The notes under the pieces were generated by a model. That model did no database searches. It was not told the origin of the DNA and saw nothing but the letters and a program-made list of their open reading frames with translations. Of a stretch of 64,000 nucleotides of DNA, positions 8,867-18,701 are shown in pieces. The stretch is from CBDBBY01 sp965203215 (lineage in GTDB: Bacteria; Pseudomonadota; Alphaproteobacteria; Rhodobacterales; Rhodobacteraceae): NCBI GenBank assembly GCA_965203215.1, contig CBDBBY010000001.1:248001-312000 (forward strand). The letters run 5' to 3'. The stretch's first letter is position 1. The number at the start of each line of letters is the position of its first letter. The translations under genes were made by a program, and so were the position numbers.

Positions 8867-9841
8867 CTATTCGCGGTGCGCCGCACGGGACAGTCGATCA
8901 TTGATCGCGGCCCCCAAGCCATGTGCCGGAATTGGCGAGACCGCGACCGCTCTTTTGCCGCATCTGAAGGCGTCCTCGTCGATCGACCTGAGCAAAGCGA
9001 ACAGATTCGCGGCCGCCTCCACGAGATCGCCCGAATCAGACAGATTGTATTCTGCACCAGCACAACCAGGGCCGAAAGCAAGCCAAAGCTCGCCCGGATC
9101 GGGTTTTGCCGCGTTGAGCCTCAGCTTCGACCTTGGAGCGTAGTGGCTTGCCAGCTGGCCGGGGGTCACGGGCGCGGATCCTGCAGGGGCAAACTTCGGC
9201 GGCGGCATGTTCCGGGCGACTATCATTTCTTCCGGTATCGCCCCGTGGCGCAACACCTTCGCCTGTCCGCCCTGCGTCGAAACAATCGTGGATTCTATTC
9301 CGTGCATGCAAGGTCCGCCGTCGATCACCGCATTTACTCGGCCTGACAAGTCAGCGATCACATGGGATGCCTCCGTAGGGCTGATTTTTCCGGAGCGGTT
9401 TGCGGAGGGCGCGGCGATCGGTCCAGCAAACGTCTTGAGCAGGCGCAAGGCCACCGAATCTGACGGCACCCTTATGCCGAGCGTGGGGTAGCTGCTCGAC
9501 GCAACAGGCGATAGCCCAGAATCCGACTGGGTCGGAAGCACGAGAGTCAGCGGACCGGGCCAAAATTTCGACGCCAATTCGCATGCGAGCGGGTCGACCT
9601 CGACGTATCTCATCGCATCTTCCGCATCCGAGAAGTGGATTATCAGCGGATTGCACTCGGGTCGCCCTTTGGCCGCGTAGATCCCGCGAATCGCATCGGC
9701 GTTGCGCGCGTCTCCGCCGAGCCCGTAAACTGTCTCGGTTGGAAATGCCACGGTGCCTCCCGCGTTCAGGATTTCTGCGGCACGCGCGATGCCTTCGTCG
9801 TCCGCTTGCAGGATTTTCGTATCCAATCTGATTAACTCCAT
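8867..9841 (-). CDS. sua5: L-threonylcarbamoyladenylate synthase, Sua5 type
   Basis: The 324-residue product makes threonylcarbamoyl-AMP from threonine, bicarbonate and ATP, the first step of the universal t6A modification of tRNAs reading ANN codons. The N-terminal YrdC-like domain (about residues 1-200) shows GGTVAFPTETVYGLGGDA, the KGRPECNPLIIH motif and APSANRSGKISPT. A second, smaller Sua5 domain (about 230-324) is present after the linker with PGQLASHYAPRSKL, which distinguishes Sua5 from short TsaC. It is convergent with the yqgE-like gene. The ATG at 9841 gives the standard N-terminus. Confidence 0.92.
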   Translation of the reverse strand: MELIRLDTKILQADDEGIARAAEILNAGGTVAFPTETVYGLGGDARNADAIRGIYAAKGRPECNPLIIHFSDAEDAMRYVEVDPLACELASKFWPGPLTLVLPTQSDSGLSPVASSSYPTLGIRVPSDSVALRLLKTFAGPIAAPSANRSGKISPTEASHVIADLSGRVNAVIDGGPCMHGIESTIVSTQGGQAKVLRHGAIPEEMIVARNMPPPKFAPAGSAPVTPGQLASHYAPRSKLRLNAAKPDPGELWLAFGPGCAGAEYNLSDSGDLVEAAANLFALLRSIDEDAFRCGKRAVAVSPIPAHGLGAAINDRLSRAAHRE

Positions 9842-10085
9842 TCGAAACTGTTCAGTGCGCTTCGGACAAATCAGGATGCTGCATGAAACGCCGACTGCAA
9901 ACTTGATGCCATTGCGATTTTTTCAATGTCGAATCCTGAGACAGATTGCTTTCAAGGTCTTCTGCTGCGTCCGCCAATCATGATCGAATCCAATGTCTGG
10001 AGCAGTGCTCCAAGCATCTGTTTCAAGGCTGCAACTTCCGCTATATGCCGGTTCGTCTCTCCGCAAGTTGGGAACAGCCTATCAA

Positions 10086-11816
10086 ATGACCTATCGCGCG
10101 CCGGTTGCGGATTACCGTTTCTTGTTTCGCGAGATGCTGGATATTGGATCGCTCGGCAAGCCGTCGATGGATTCCGGCATTGAACTCGACGACTGCGACA
10201 GGATTCTGGAAGCGGCGGGAATTCTGGCCGAAGAAAAGATTGCGCCGCTCCAGTCCCACGGCGACCTGCATCCTGCACGGATGGAGAACGGCGTCGTGCG
10301 CACGCCGCCGCAATTCGCCGCCGGATACAAAGCGCTCAGGGAAGGCGCGTGGATCGGCATGTCGGCCGCCGAAGAGTTCGGCGGAATGGCTCTTCCCGGC
10401 ATTTTGCAGAATGCCGTCTGCGAGATGATCAACGGCGCCTGCATGGCCCTCGGTCTGAACGTCCTGCTGACGCAAGGACAGATTGAAGCGCTCTCGAACC
10501 ACGCGAGCGAATCCGTCAAGAAAATGTTTCTGTCGAATCTCGTAAGCGGAAACTGGTCGGGAACCATGAACATGACCGAACCGCACGCGGGTTCGGATAT
10601 CGGCGCGTTGAAGACGAAAGCGGAGCCTGATTCTGACGGCACCTACCGAATAACCGGCCAGAAGATATATATTAGCTGGGGAGATTGCGATTTCGTCGAA
10701 AACGTTTGCCATCTTGTGCTGGCCAGGCTGCCGGGAGCTCCGGAAGGATCCAAAGGCATTTCGTTGTTTCTGGTTCCCAAGCGGCTGCCCGATGCCGACG
10801 GCGGACTCGGGCACGCGAATTCCTTGAAGGTTGTCGGTCTTGAGCGGAAGCTGGGCATTCACGGCTCCCCGACCGCGACGATGGAATTCGCCGGGGCAAA
10901 GGGATGGATCGTCGGCGCTCCCAATTCCGGTCTGAGCGTGATGTTTGATATGATGAATTACGCGCGGTTGGCCGTAGGGTTCCAAGGCGTCGCCGTCGCC
11001 GAGGCGGCTGCGGGGCAAGCCGCCGAGTACGCGTTGAGCCGCGTCCAAGGACGTCCAGCACGCGGCGAAGGCATCGGAACTGTGATCGAGCACGCGGATG
11101 TCAGGCGGGCGTTGCTCAAAATGAGAGCGCAAATATTCGCGGCCCGAGCGATCTGCGCATCCTGTGCATTCGCTGCGGACATGGCCGTCGCGACAGGAGA
11201 CGAGAGTTGGAGAAACAGATCTGCGCTCCTTACCCCAGTCGCGAAATCATTCGGATCGGATACCGGCGTCGAAGTCGCTCTGCAAGCTATGCAGGTCATG
11301 GGAGGGGCGGGCTACATAGAAGACTCCGGTTCGGCACAATTCCTCAGAGATGTACTCGTCACGACAATTTACGAAGGAACGAACGGAATACAGGCAATGG
11401 ATCTCGTTGCAAGGAAAATGGCCGATGGCGGCGAATCGCTTGAGGCATTGATCACGGAATTGGAGGCCTCGGCCTCCGAATGCAGGTCGGCTGACGACGA
11501 GCCAGTTGGATTGCTGAAGTCCGAGATCGCTCGGTTTCGCAAGACAGCGGGCTGGATGCTGAAACAAGGCGACATGAACCAGCGGTTTGCCGGCTCGCGG
11601 TCATTCCTGCGCGCGCTGGCCTTGCTGCTCGGGGCGGACTTTCACCTTCGGGCTTTCGCCGCTGAAGCCGGAAACGGTCGCCGCTCGGCGCTGGCGCGCG
11701 TCTATTTCAACCGCTTCGTTCCGTGCATTTCTTCTTGTTGCAATGAAGCGGAGGCGGGCGATTCCGATCTATATTCAATCTCCGCAGAAGATTTGGGCGG
11801 CTGGGCTGATGCCTGA
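10086..11816 (+). CDS. Acyl-CoA dehydrogenase, DmdC-like
   Basis: From the ATG at 10086 the product has 576 residues and begins MTYRAPVADYRFLFREML, the usual N-terminus of the large alphaproteobacterial acyl-CoA dehydrogenases; an upstream frame to 9993 adds an unlikely extension. The enzyme oxidises an acyl-CoA with FAD. Seen: NMTEPHAGSDIGALKTKA (FAD-binding loop), YRITGQKIYISWGD, MGGAGYIEDSG and the catalytic-base region TIYEGTNGIQAMDL. The extra C-terminal domain of about 130 residues is typical of DmdC-type (3-methylmercaptopropionyl-CoA) and related dehydrogenases, but the substrate cannot be told from sequence alone. Its stop overlaps the start of the following hydrolase gene. Confidence 0.9.
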   Translation: MTYRAPVADYRFLFREMLDIGSLGKPSMDSGIELDDCDRILEAAGILAEEKIAPLQSHGDLHPARMENGVVRTPPQFAAGYKALREGAWIGMSAAEEFGGMALPGILQNAVCEMINGACMALGLNVLLTQGQIEALSNHASESVKKMFLSNLVSGNWSGTMNMTEPHAGSDIGALKTKAEPDSDGTYRITGQKIYISWGDCDFVENVCHLVLARLPGAPEGSKGISLFLVPKRLPDADGGLGHANSLKVVGLERKLGIHGSPTATMEFAGAKGWIVGAPNSGLSVMFDMMNYARLAVGFQGVAVAEAAAGQAAEYALSRVQGRPARGEGIGTVIEHADVRRALLKMRAQIFAARAICASCAFAADMAVATGDESWRNRSALLTPVAKSFGSDTGVEVALQAMQVMGGAGYIEDSGSAQFLRDVLVTTIYEGTNGIQAMDLVARKMADGGESLEALITELEASASECRSADDEPVGLLKSEIARFRKTAGWMLKQGDMNQRFAGSRSFLRALALLLGADFHLRAFAAEAGNGRRSALARVYFNRFVPCISSCCNEAEAGDSDLYSISAEDLGGWADA

Positions 11817-12858
11817 AAAACTTGGAGCAATAAATTTTCCGTATGCGGCGACTCCGGTCGGTTCGAAACCCGTCGAAGTGGTTGGCGGCCTCATTTGGTT
11901 CCGTTTGCCGCTTCCAATGCAGCTGAACCACGTCAACGCCTATGCGGCGCGCGATGCCGATGGATGGACGATCATCGACACAGGCATGGATACGCCGAAA
12001 ACAAGACAAATTTGGACTGAAGCCTTGCATGGCCATCTGTCCGGCGCTCCGCTGAGGCGCGTCATCGTCACCCACCATCACCCGGACCATGTCGGGCTCG
12101 CAGGCTGGTTCCAAGTCGAGCACGGCGCCGAGCTTTGGACCACGAGGACCGCATGGCTGACGGCTCGAATGCTGACTCTCGATCTGCAGAAAACTCCGCC
12201 GAGGGAAACCTTGTCATTCTACAAATCGGCTGGAATGCATAAGCAAGCGCTGGAGGAGCGAGCGTCCGCGCGTCCGTTCAATTTCGCCGATTGCGTCCAT
12301 AAAATCCCGCTGGGATTCAGGAGGATTCGTGAGGGCGAGGTCATCGCGATCGGCGGAATGCGATGGGACGTCCGGACCGGCGGCGGACACGCTCCTGAAC
12401 ACGCGACATTCTGGTGCAGGGATGCGCCCGCCGTGCTTGCCGGCGATCAATTGCTTGCGGACATCTCACCGAACGTCGGCGTCTACCCGACCGAGCCCGA
12501 TGCCGACCCGCTCGAGGAATGGTTGGAATCGTGTTCGCGCTTCGAGGAATTCGCGCAAGACGATCAAGTCGTCCTGACCGGCCACAAGCGTCCCTATCGT
12601 GGACTTCCGGAAAGGCTTTCGCAGCTGATTTTCAATCATCATTCCGCTCTGGAGCGGCTGTCGAGCGCACTTTCGCAGCCGATGACGGCAGTCGAGTGCT
12701 TTCCGGCTTTGTACAAAAGGAATATCGGCTCAGGCGAATTCGGATTGGCGCTCGCCGAATCCGTCGCCCACCTGAATCATCTTTACCATAGAGGCCAAGC
12801 GGATCGTCGCAGAAGAAATGACGGAGCGTGGCTATGGACGGCAGCGAATGCTGCTTAA
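11809..12858 (+). CDS. Metallo-beta-lactamase-fold hydrolase
   Basis: A 349-residue MBL-fold protein. The ATG at 11809 overlaps the end of the acyl-CoA dehydrogenase gene, pointing to coupled translation. The metal-binding motif THHHPDHVGLAG is at about residues 84-95, followed by GGHAPEHATFW (third histidine), AGDQLLADISPN (bridging Asp) and LTGHKRPYRGL (last histidine). The C-terminal winged segment (LIFNHHSALERL) is found in the group annotated with CoA-thioester or glyoxalase-II-like hydrolases. Together with the dehydrogenase it suggests a fatty-acyl or related CoA-ester breakdown step; the exact substrate is unknown. Confidence 0.87.
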   Translation: MPEKLGAINFPYAATPVGSKPVEVVGGLIWFRLPLPMQLNHVNAYAARDADGWTIIDTGMDTPKTRQIWTEALHGHLSGAPLRRVIVTHHHPDHVGLAGWFQVEHGAELWTTRTAWLTARMLTLDLQKTPPRETLSFYKSAGMHKQALEERASARPFNFADCVHKIPLGFRRIREGEVIAIGGMRWDVRTGGGHAPEHATFWCRDAPAVLAGDQLLADISPNVGVYPTEPDADPLEEWLESCSRFEEFAQDDQVVLTGHKRPYRGLPERLSQLIFNHHSALERLSSALSQPMTAVECFPALYKRNIGSGEFGLALAESVAHLNHLYHRGQADRRRRNDGAWLWTAANAA

Positions 12859-13139
12859 CTGAATTCGAAGTCCGTCAACCGAAAATCGAAACCCTGCGGT
12901 TCTGGTTGACGAACATGATTTGCTCGATATGGATTGTGCAGTTCCGCAAGATATGGAATATCTCGTGGGAATGCCGACTTGGAAATAGAGGGTTCCGCAG
13001 ATGGCCGAGTACAAGCGCGGTTCAATGGATGTATCATTTCACGAGAAGTGTTTCAGCGGTTTCGTTCGATTTTCGGCGTGGACGTGCGTGGTCGTGACGT
13101 TCGTCCTTCTGTTTTTGGCGGTGTTCAATTCGTGAGCCT

Positions 13140-13569
13140 TTGGGGACCGCGCCGGAGACGCCGCTTGCGCGTGCGGATCATGTTCCATTCCGCATTCGAG
13201 CTTCCGAGAAGGTAGGTCTCGTCCGCCTCGTGGGTGCCGCGCCGCGTCTGGGCGTCTTGCCACAAGACATCGAGGAACTAGCGCCATGATCGGATAGCGG
13301 TCGCATGCTCGGTTCCGCAGGGCGGGCAGTTGTACGAGTCGCCGACGCCCGCTCAACCGCTCCTACCGATTTCTTCCCGCGGCCTTGGCCGATATAGTGC
13401 CAGGACCGCAGTCAGCCTTTTCCGCCGCCGACATCCAATACTGGAATTCCGACTGATGCATCGCCTTGTGCGCCATAAATTTTCCAATCTCGACGAAAGG
13501 CATGAAGCAGTCATGCCCGCAAATCGCGCAATGAGCCAAAATTACTGATGGCGCAGGTGTTTCCGACAT
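13140..13569 (-). pseudogene. Decayed IS1595-family transposase remnant
   Basis: Translations on the minus strand resemble in pieces the better-preserved IS1595-type gene at 21.2-22.1 kb. MHQSEFQYWM corresponds to MDQAEFQDWL there, and on DNA level the GTAGGTCTCGTCCGCCTC stretch near 13213 matches 21532 onward. A block of about 60 bases around the zinc-ribbon coding part (cgggcag...cgactcgccgacgcc) is also shared. Frames are broken several times and large parts are missing. The 280 bases between the metallo-hydrolase gene and this remnant show nothing I can name. Confidence 0.6.
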
Positions 13570-13885
13570 GGCAAGATCAGATCCGCGCGGTCAAGATCCG
13601 TAGTCTGGCTATGGCGGCCGCTTCCAGCCGCTCATGCGACACCTGATCTGGTTGGTCGCCAAAACCCGAGACTGGGAGATTGTATTTCGACATCGACAAA
13701 TGAGGCTTGTGCAACAGGAGCACTCGGAAATCCTGCGCAGGATTGGCCTGCTTGAAGATGCCGGTGCTTGAATTTCCGCTCAATTGTTGCCGGATTGGCT
13801 AGTGGCTTGTCTTCTTCATTAGATTCCATTACAAGTTTTACAAGAACGGCGCGGCTACAGCGCGGGGCAAACGAGTGGCGGGACG
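13570..13885. other. Unidentified decayed sequence
   Basis: Short minus-strand frames (for example 13632-13829, starting MESNEEDKPLANPATIER) overlap here, and none resembles a family I know. The stretch sits between two transposase relics and is probably decayed or transposon-derived. Confidence 0.3.
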
Positions 13886-14120
13886 ATGCGGACGGGAGTG
13901 GATTTCGATGTTTCGGACGAGCAGCGCAAGCGGCTTGAGGAGATCACGGACGGCGGCAAAAGCAAGGTGAAGCCCGCGCGCCGGGCGCGGATCATCCTTC
14001 TGACGGACGACGGCTTGGGAACGATGGCGGTTATGGACGGCGCGGGCGTGTCGAGCCGACGGATCCGGCGCTGGCAGAGGCGGTTCATGCAGGAGGGCCT
14101 TGTGCGACAAGACGTGCAAG
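13886..14120 (+). pseudogene. Truncated IS630-family transposase, N-terminal part
   Basis: The first 75 or so residues (VSDEQRKRLEEI, KPARRARIILL, GAGVSSRRIRRWQRRF) form the helix-turn-helix start of an IS630-type transposase. The similarity stops near 14120 and the catalytic DDE domain is missing. The rest of the open frame to 14191 is unrelated sequence. Confidence 0.6.
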
Positions 14121-14589
14121 CTGTCAATGCTAAAGTAGTGTCTGGCAGAGAACCTATCGATTCAGGGCGTGCCATCAAGAGCCGGTCGTAGTTCAGGGGC
14201 TATCAGTAAGACACACTTAACTCTGCGTTCTGCCCCTTGGCAGCCTACTGCCGGGTGGCCGAAAGCTCCGCCGAACCCAACGATCCGCGAATCCGCGGTC
14301 GAAGCAGCAACTGCTCCTCGGAATCCAGAAGCTCTGGTCCGCTTGGACGGACTTCGCGCCGATGATGCTCCTCTACCGGGGCTTCAGGACATAAGGAATG
14401 GACGATAGAGTCAACCGTGGGAAATTGATAGGCTCAGGGGTCCGGTCGCGGGCATTGATAGCGGGCGGGAGGCCGATTCCGGCTCCGGAGGCCGCCGGTT
14501 CCGCGTCCGCTCCGGTTTTCCGCAGCGTTGGCGCAGGCTCCGCCGATTGCCGCCCTGCGGCCGTCCGGTTTCCGGGGAAGCGCCGCTCA

Positions 14590-15070
14590 GGCGGCGCATC
14601 CGCTTGCGCGCCGCCTCGCGCAGGTTCAGTCCGAGCCGATGGATGTCGGGGGCGACGACCGAGAGGCCGACCGCCAGCTCGAACCCGTCCGCGCCGCGCA
14701 GCCGGACCTTGTCCAGCCCGCGGCGCTCCAGATTGTTGATCATCGACTCCACCCCGGAATGCTTCTTGCGCGCCGCCGCGAAGGCCGGACTCGCCTCGCG
14801 CTCCCGCTCGGCGGCCGATTTCCCGCCTTTCTTCGGCAAAGCATTCAATTCCAAGAGACCGTCCAGCGTCTTCCGGTTCGACGGGCAGTGGAAGCCCCGG
14901 TCGAAGCTGCATCCCCGCAGCTCGGGGACCGCCTTCAGGCAGCGCCGGATCAGCGGCACCGCCACGTCGGTGTCGCCGCCTTTCCACATGATCTCGTGGT
15001 CGAGCACGAACCCGTTCCCGTCCGCGACGACGCAGCCCGGAACGCCGAGCTGCCGAGTTCGACCTTCTTG
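14590..15070 (-). pseudogene. ISNCY-type transposase fragment
   Basis: The minus-strand frame 14411-15142 carries about 155 residues of an ISNCY-type (IS1202/ISDol-like) transposase: VADGNGFVLDHEIMWKGGD, LRGCSFDRGFHCP, LLELNALPKKGG, and GVESMINNLERRGLDKV. This is the C-terminal half of the catalytic domain. The N-terminal half is gone, and sequence downstream of about 14590 drifts into an unrelated proline/arginine-rich translation. The fragment ends next to the start region of the small secreted-protein gene. Confidence 0.65.
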
Positions 15071-15143
15071 CCGGCGGCTCAGCTTCATATTATCCTGCGG
15101 CATCCCACGTTCGCGCTGGCAACTCAACTTGGAAGGGATCAAA

Positions 15144-15572
15144 ATGAAAAAGTTTCTTGTGATCGTCGCACTTGCAAGCAGTGCAACTACCGGGGTCGCT
15201 CAGGCATGCTATAACAACGTTTCGCTGGGCCTATATGATTACCCCGGTTTCACCCTTCCCGGTTTTGGAGGGTGTGACGCGTACAACACCGGGTCGGAGA
15301 CCGCTTACGGCGGCATAGGCACTGAAAGAGACCTGCAAAGGTTCTATGACCTTTACTACAACGAATGTGCTCGCAAAATAAGTGGCCTGTACGACTGCGC
15401 AAACCGAGCGATGAACACTCCAAAATCCTCCGACGGCACGCCGCAGAACGCCGCAACCATACAACAAATTCGCCAATGGCAAAGCAGACTTTCCGACGCC
15501 CGCGCCGAGTGTCGGAACACCTTCACAAGACTTTACAATCGCTATGAAGGAAAAATGTGCAAGTTTGAGTAA
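15144..15572 (+). CDS. Small secreted cysteine-containing protein, function unknown
   Basis: From the ATG at 15144, preceded by GGAAGGG, the product has 142 residues. It starts with a clear signal peptide (MKKFLVIVALASSATTGVAQA), so it should be exported. The mature part contains about six cysteines (ACYNN, GGCDAY, NECARK, YDCANR, AECRNT, MCKFE), which may form disulfides, and a polar helical C-terminal half (IQQIRQWQSRLSDARAECRNTF). I do not recognise the family. The long upstream extension of the frame is antisense to the ISNCY fragment and is not coding. It ends 86 bases before the stop of the convergent ankyrin gene. Confidence 0.68.
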   Translation: MKKFLVIVALASSATTGVAQACYNNVSLGLYDYPGFTLPGFGGCDAYNTGSETAYGGIGTERDLQRFYDLYYNECARKISGLYDCANRAMNTPKSSDGTPQNAATIQQIRQWQSRLSDARAECRNTFTRLYNRYEGKMCKFE

Positions 15573-15657
15573 CGCGCCGAGTTCGCGTTGCAGGGCAGTT
15601 CCGGTATTGCCGCGAAATCCCCCGGAATCGCGGCAATACCGGCTTGAATGTCGGCAT

Positions 15658-17145
15658 TCACTGACAGTATCGTTCATGATACTCCGGGTTGTAGCACTCA
15701 GGCGTCCAGCGCGAATCTCGACGGAATGCTTCTTCTCCTCCCGGATACGTGCTCATAGGGAACCAACGACGCTTGCCGGTATCTTCCCACCACTCATAAA
15801 AACCTAGAAGCTCTTCAAGCCTGACTTCCGGGAGCCATGCAAGATGATCGCCTTCAGTCTCGAGGTGCGCCGCCAACCAGCAACTGCCGCCCGCCTCCGG
15901 TCCTGTTTCTTGGGGGTCTCCGACATTAAAGATACCGGAATCAAGGCATTTTTCCTCCGGGAATTCGCCATCCCTGTCGGCAGCCGCCAAGGATGGCGGC
16001 GCAGAGTCGGCAGTACGCCGCTCAACGATTTCTCCGGCGTCCGGCTCGGAGAAGCCGCCCGGGCTGAAGGAAAGCCCTGCTTCGGCGTCCGCATCTTGGC
16101 GCGTGCTTTCCGCAGCCCGCGTAAGCTCCGGTTTTGCGCCTTTGTCCAGCAGCATATTCACCATTTTTTCTTTTTCATTTCGACTAGCAAAGCCTTCCGC
16201 CCAGTCCAGCGGCGTATTGCCGTCATTATCTCTGGCGTTCGGGTTCGCGCCCTTGTTCAAAAGCTGTTTCGCAACGCCGTCCGCGCCGCGCTGCGCCGCC
16301 CAGTGCAGCGGGGTTTCGCCGTTGCGGCTTTCCGCGTTCGGGTTCGCGCCGGCATCAAGCAGAAGCTTCGCTACGGCTTCGGTTTTGGAAAAGTGCAAGG
16401 GAGTTTCGCCGTTGCGGTTTTCCGCGTTCGGGTTCGCGCCCGCGTCAAGCAGAAGCTCGGCGACGGCTGACCTAGCTGCATCGTGCAAAGGAGTATATCC
16501 GTCGTTGTTCCCCGCGTTCGGGCTTGCGCCCGCGTCAAGCAGAAGTTCGGCGACGGCTGCGTTTCCGTTGGTTGCCGCTTCGTGCAAAGGGGTATCTCCG
16601 TCGTTGTTCCCCGCGTTCGGGTTTGCGCCCGTGTCAAGCAGAAGCTCGGCGACGGCTGCGTTGATCGGCGCTTCGTGCAAAGGGGTATATCCGTCGTTGT
16701 TCCCCGCGTTCGGGTTCGCGCCCGCGTCAAGCAGAAGCTCGGCGATGGCGGCGGCGTCAACCGCCCAATGCAGCGGGGTTGTGCCATTGATATCTTCGGC
16801 GTTCGGGTTTGCGCCCGCGTCAAGCAGAAGCTCGGCGACGGCAGCGTTTGCCGCAAAGTGCAAGGGGCTTTGCCCAATCGCATCCTTGACGTCCGGGCTT
16901 GCGCCTTCGTCCAACAATTGCTTTGCGAGCGCAGCGTTTCCTTCAACCGCCGCTTTGTGCAGCGCAATTGTTCCAGTCGTTTCGGTTTGCGTTAAAGTCG
17001 GGCTGGACGGTCTTGGATCAAGAGTGAATCCCTTGCCGCGGGTAAAGTTTTCAATGCGTTCGGCCGTGTCTGCGCGGTCGCTTTCCCCGCAAGTGGCCAA
17101 CACCAACGGCAGACTCACCGCCAAAACCCATTTGCCGAATTTCAT
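15658..17145 (-). CDS. Ankyrin-repeat lipoprotein
   Basis: A 495-residue protein. The N-terminus is a lipoprotein signal (positive MKFGK, hydrophobic core, lipobox LATC with Cys19), so the mature protein should be anchored to a membrane on the periplasmic or outer face. Residues about 55-345 hold nine ankyrin repeats with the TPLHxAA and ALLLDAGANPNA consensus; several are about 30 residues, slightly short of the usual 33. The last 130 residues form a separate region with CWLAAHLE, WWEDTGKRRWFPMS and several cysteines that I do not recognise. GGGAG precedes the ATG at a good distance. Ankyrin proteins usually bind other proteins; in host-associated bacteria they are often aimed at host targets, but nothing here proves that. 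Confidence 0.85.
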   Translation of the reverse strand: MKFGKWVLAVSLPLVLATCGESDRADTAERIENFTRGKGFTLDPRPSSPTLTQTETTGTIALHKAAVEGNAALAKQLLDEGASPDVKDAIGQSPLHFAANAAVAELLLDAGANPNAEDINGTTPLHWAVDAAAIAELLLDAGANPNAGNNDGYTPLHEAPINAAVAELLLDTGANPNAGNNDGDTPLHEAATNGNAAVAELLLDAGASPNAGNNDGYTPLHDAARSAVAELLLDAGANPNAENRNGETPLHFSKTEAVAKLLLDAGANPNAESRNGETPLHWAAQRGADGVAKQLLNKGANPNARDNDGNTPLDWAEGFASRNEKEKMVNMLLDKGAKPELTRAAESTRQDADAEAGLSFSPGGFSEPDAGEIVERRTADSAPPSLAAADRDGEFPEEKCLDSGIFNVGDPQETGPEAGGSCWLAAHLETEGDHLAWLPEVRLEELLGFYEWWEDTGKRRWFPMSTYPGGEEAFRRDSRWTPECYNPEYHERYCQ

Positions 17146-17412
17146 TTCACACTCACTCCCTGCGTAGCTGAAGAGGCTGTTCTATTGGGCAAGCAACCCG
17201 GGGCAGTTTATACCTTTGATTGCGGGAGCGACGTTAAGCTTGGCGATTCACGGTGTCAAGCGCATGTGCAGGCTCAGCATTTTTGCGACAGTTTGGGGTC
17301 CGACTTGTCTGTTTTCAATGACGGGTTATAGGATTTGGTTGCGCGTAGTCCACCAATAACGCAAGAACGCCGGAATTGGATGCGGCATTTTGTGTGAACT
17401 GTCGAAAAGCTT

Positions 17413-17640
17413 TAGGCGGAAGTTCCTTGGGGCTGTTTTGAACAACTCTTTGAATGTCCGTCATATTTCGTGAATTCCGGCTATGCGTCCACTGGACACG
17501 TCGCTTCGGGAGGGGGCTGTCGCATGAGGACCTTCGCGTTCAGCAGCCTCAGCGCCCGGTCTTGGACCGGCGTCGGCGATACGGGGACGTCGAATCCCGG
17601 CTTTCCCGGCCCCGAGGGCTCGATCCTCATCAAGTAGTGT
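17413..17640 (-). mobile_element. IS1634-family end remnant
   Basis: From the CGGAAGTTCCTTGGGGCTG end near 17416 to about 17630 the DNA closely follows the left end of the IS1634 element at 42.06 kb, including the transposase C-terminal coding part read on the minus strand (ALGAGKAGIRRPRIADAG against the better copy). Small insertions break the frame. Only this end of the element remains. The 270 bases between it and the ankyrin gene start show no gene. Confidence 0.7.
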
Positions 17641-17935
17641 ACCGAGTTGTTCTGCAATTTCGATCAGGAATGTCAAGATTTGGTTTCGGGTTCGATGCCC
17701 CTCGGTCGAGGCCGGAGGCATGAATTCGTTTTTCCGCGTTCCTGATCCGACCGCATTGGTTGGACGCGGCTCCGCGCCGAGGCCACGCCGACTCGCCGCC
17801 GCGGAGACCTTGTTCATCGGAGCGGCGGAGGGCCGGAACCCCGGCTCGACTGACGACCGACGTCAGCGGTCCATCAAGTGCTCTGAGAAGTACTGGGGGC
17901 GAGAGCAGGAAGGCTGTTTCGGGGGCGGGGGTCGA
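17641..17935. other. Mixed remnants, including a vapC-like scrap
   Basis: No intact gene. Around 17842-17895 the sequence CTCGACTGACGACCGACG and what follows matches the middle of the two damaged vapC copies at 34.4 and 39.4 kb, so a third copy of that region once lay here. The rest is not identified. Confidence 0.4.
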
Positions 17936-18370
17936 TGCGCGGCAGCTCGCTCCGGCGCAAGTCGAGGCGTTCGGGAGAAGTCGGGACACTTTGGCCAAGA
18001 CGGACCGGATCGACGCCGAATTGATCGCCCGTTTCATGGCGTTCCTCCCGGAGGTCGTCTGCTGAGTGGAAAGCTGCGGGTTCTCAGGGCGCTGACGGCC
18101 AAGCGCCATGCGCTGCATTGCAAGGCCGACGAGAAGAACGGAACCGTCTACGAGTTTGAAGACATCCACGCCGACCTCCGGGAGGTGCTGGACCGGCGCA
18201 TCAAGGACTTGGAGCAGCGGATCAAGACCCGCCTTGACTCCGACGGAGCCCTGGCGGAAACCGTCGCCGTCGCCCGCAAGCTCGTCGTGATCGCCAACGC
18301 CTTATGCAAATCACGCGAGTTATGGGCGTCTCACGCGAATTATGGGCGTCGAAAGCCGGATGACGGACCT
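17936..18370 (+). pseudogene. IS110-family transposase remnant
   Basis: Two blocks match the intact IS110-type gene at 40.0-41.0 kb almost base for base: 17936-18130 (the RQLAPAQ..FGRS..TLAKTDRIDAELIARFMAF region) and about 18265-18370 (the VARKLVVIANALCKSR end). The middle of the gene is deleted and the frame is broken. The hairpin repeat that follows the intact gene also follows this remnant (at 18631), which supports the two being copies of one element. Confidence 0.75.
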
Positions 18371-18630
18371 TCGGCTCCGAACCGCGACCAAGGCGCCGAG
18401 GCCGCGCCGGGCAGACAACCGCTGCAAGCCGATGGACGAAATTCGTCCGACTCCGCTCTGACGCCGGGGCGGCGGATTCCCCAAGCCGCGTCCGGTCGAA
18501 AGTCAACAGCCGGAGGGACCCGCGATGCAAGCAATCGGATTTCCCGGGGCGTTTGCAAGCGCCGCGAAGATCGCCTTTCGATGCCGGTTCAAGGATGCCT
18601 TTGCCAAACCGGGCCGCCGCGGCCGGATGG

Positions 18631-18701
18631 GGCTGTGGGAATGTGGGCAATCCGGGACCCGAATCCGAAACCCGAATGCAGCGCAAAAAAGGATTGCCCA
18701 C
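18631..18701 (+). repeat. Palindromic repeat copy A, split by ISAs1
   Basis: The left arm GGCTGTGGGAATGTGGGCAA and following bases at 18631-18653 would pair with GGATTGCCCAC at 18691-18701 plus CGCTTTCCA at 19938-19946 once the ISAs1 element (18702-19927) and its target copy are removed. The same palindrome occurs twice downstream of the intact IS110-type gene (41.03 and 41.2 kb). It therefore belongs to the right non-coding end of that element type. Confidence 0.7.

Noticed and set aside
16290..16870. Regular repeats suggesting a CRISPR array
   Set aside because: The repeated bases (GCGCCCGCGTCAAGCAGAAG and similar) recur about every 90-100 bases in frame and encode ankyrin repeats; there are no spacers and no cas genes. 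The 53.0-53.8 kb repeats are likewise TPR codons.
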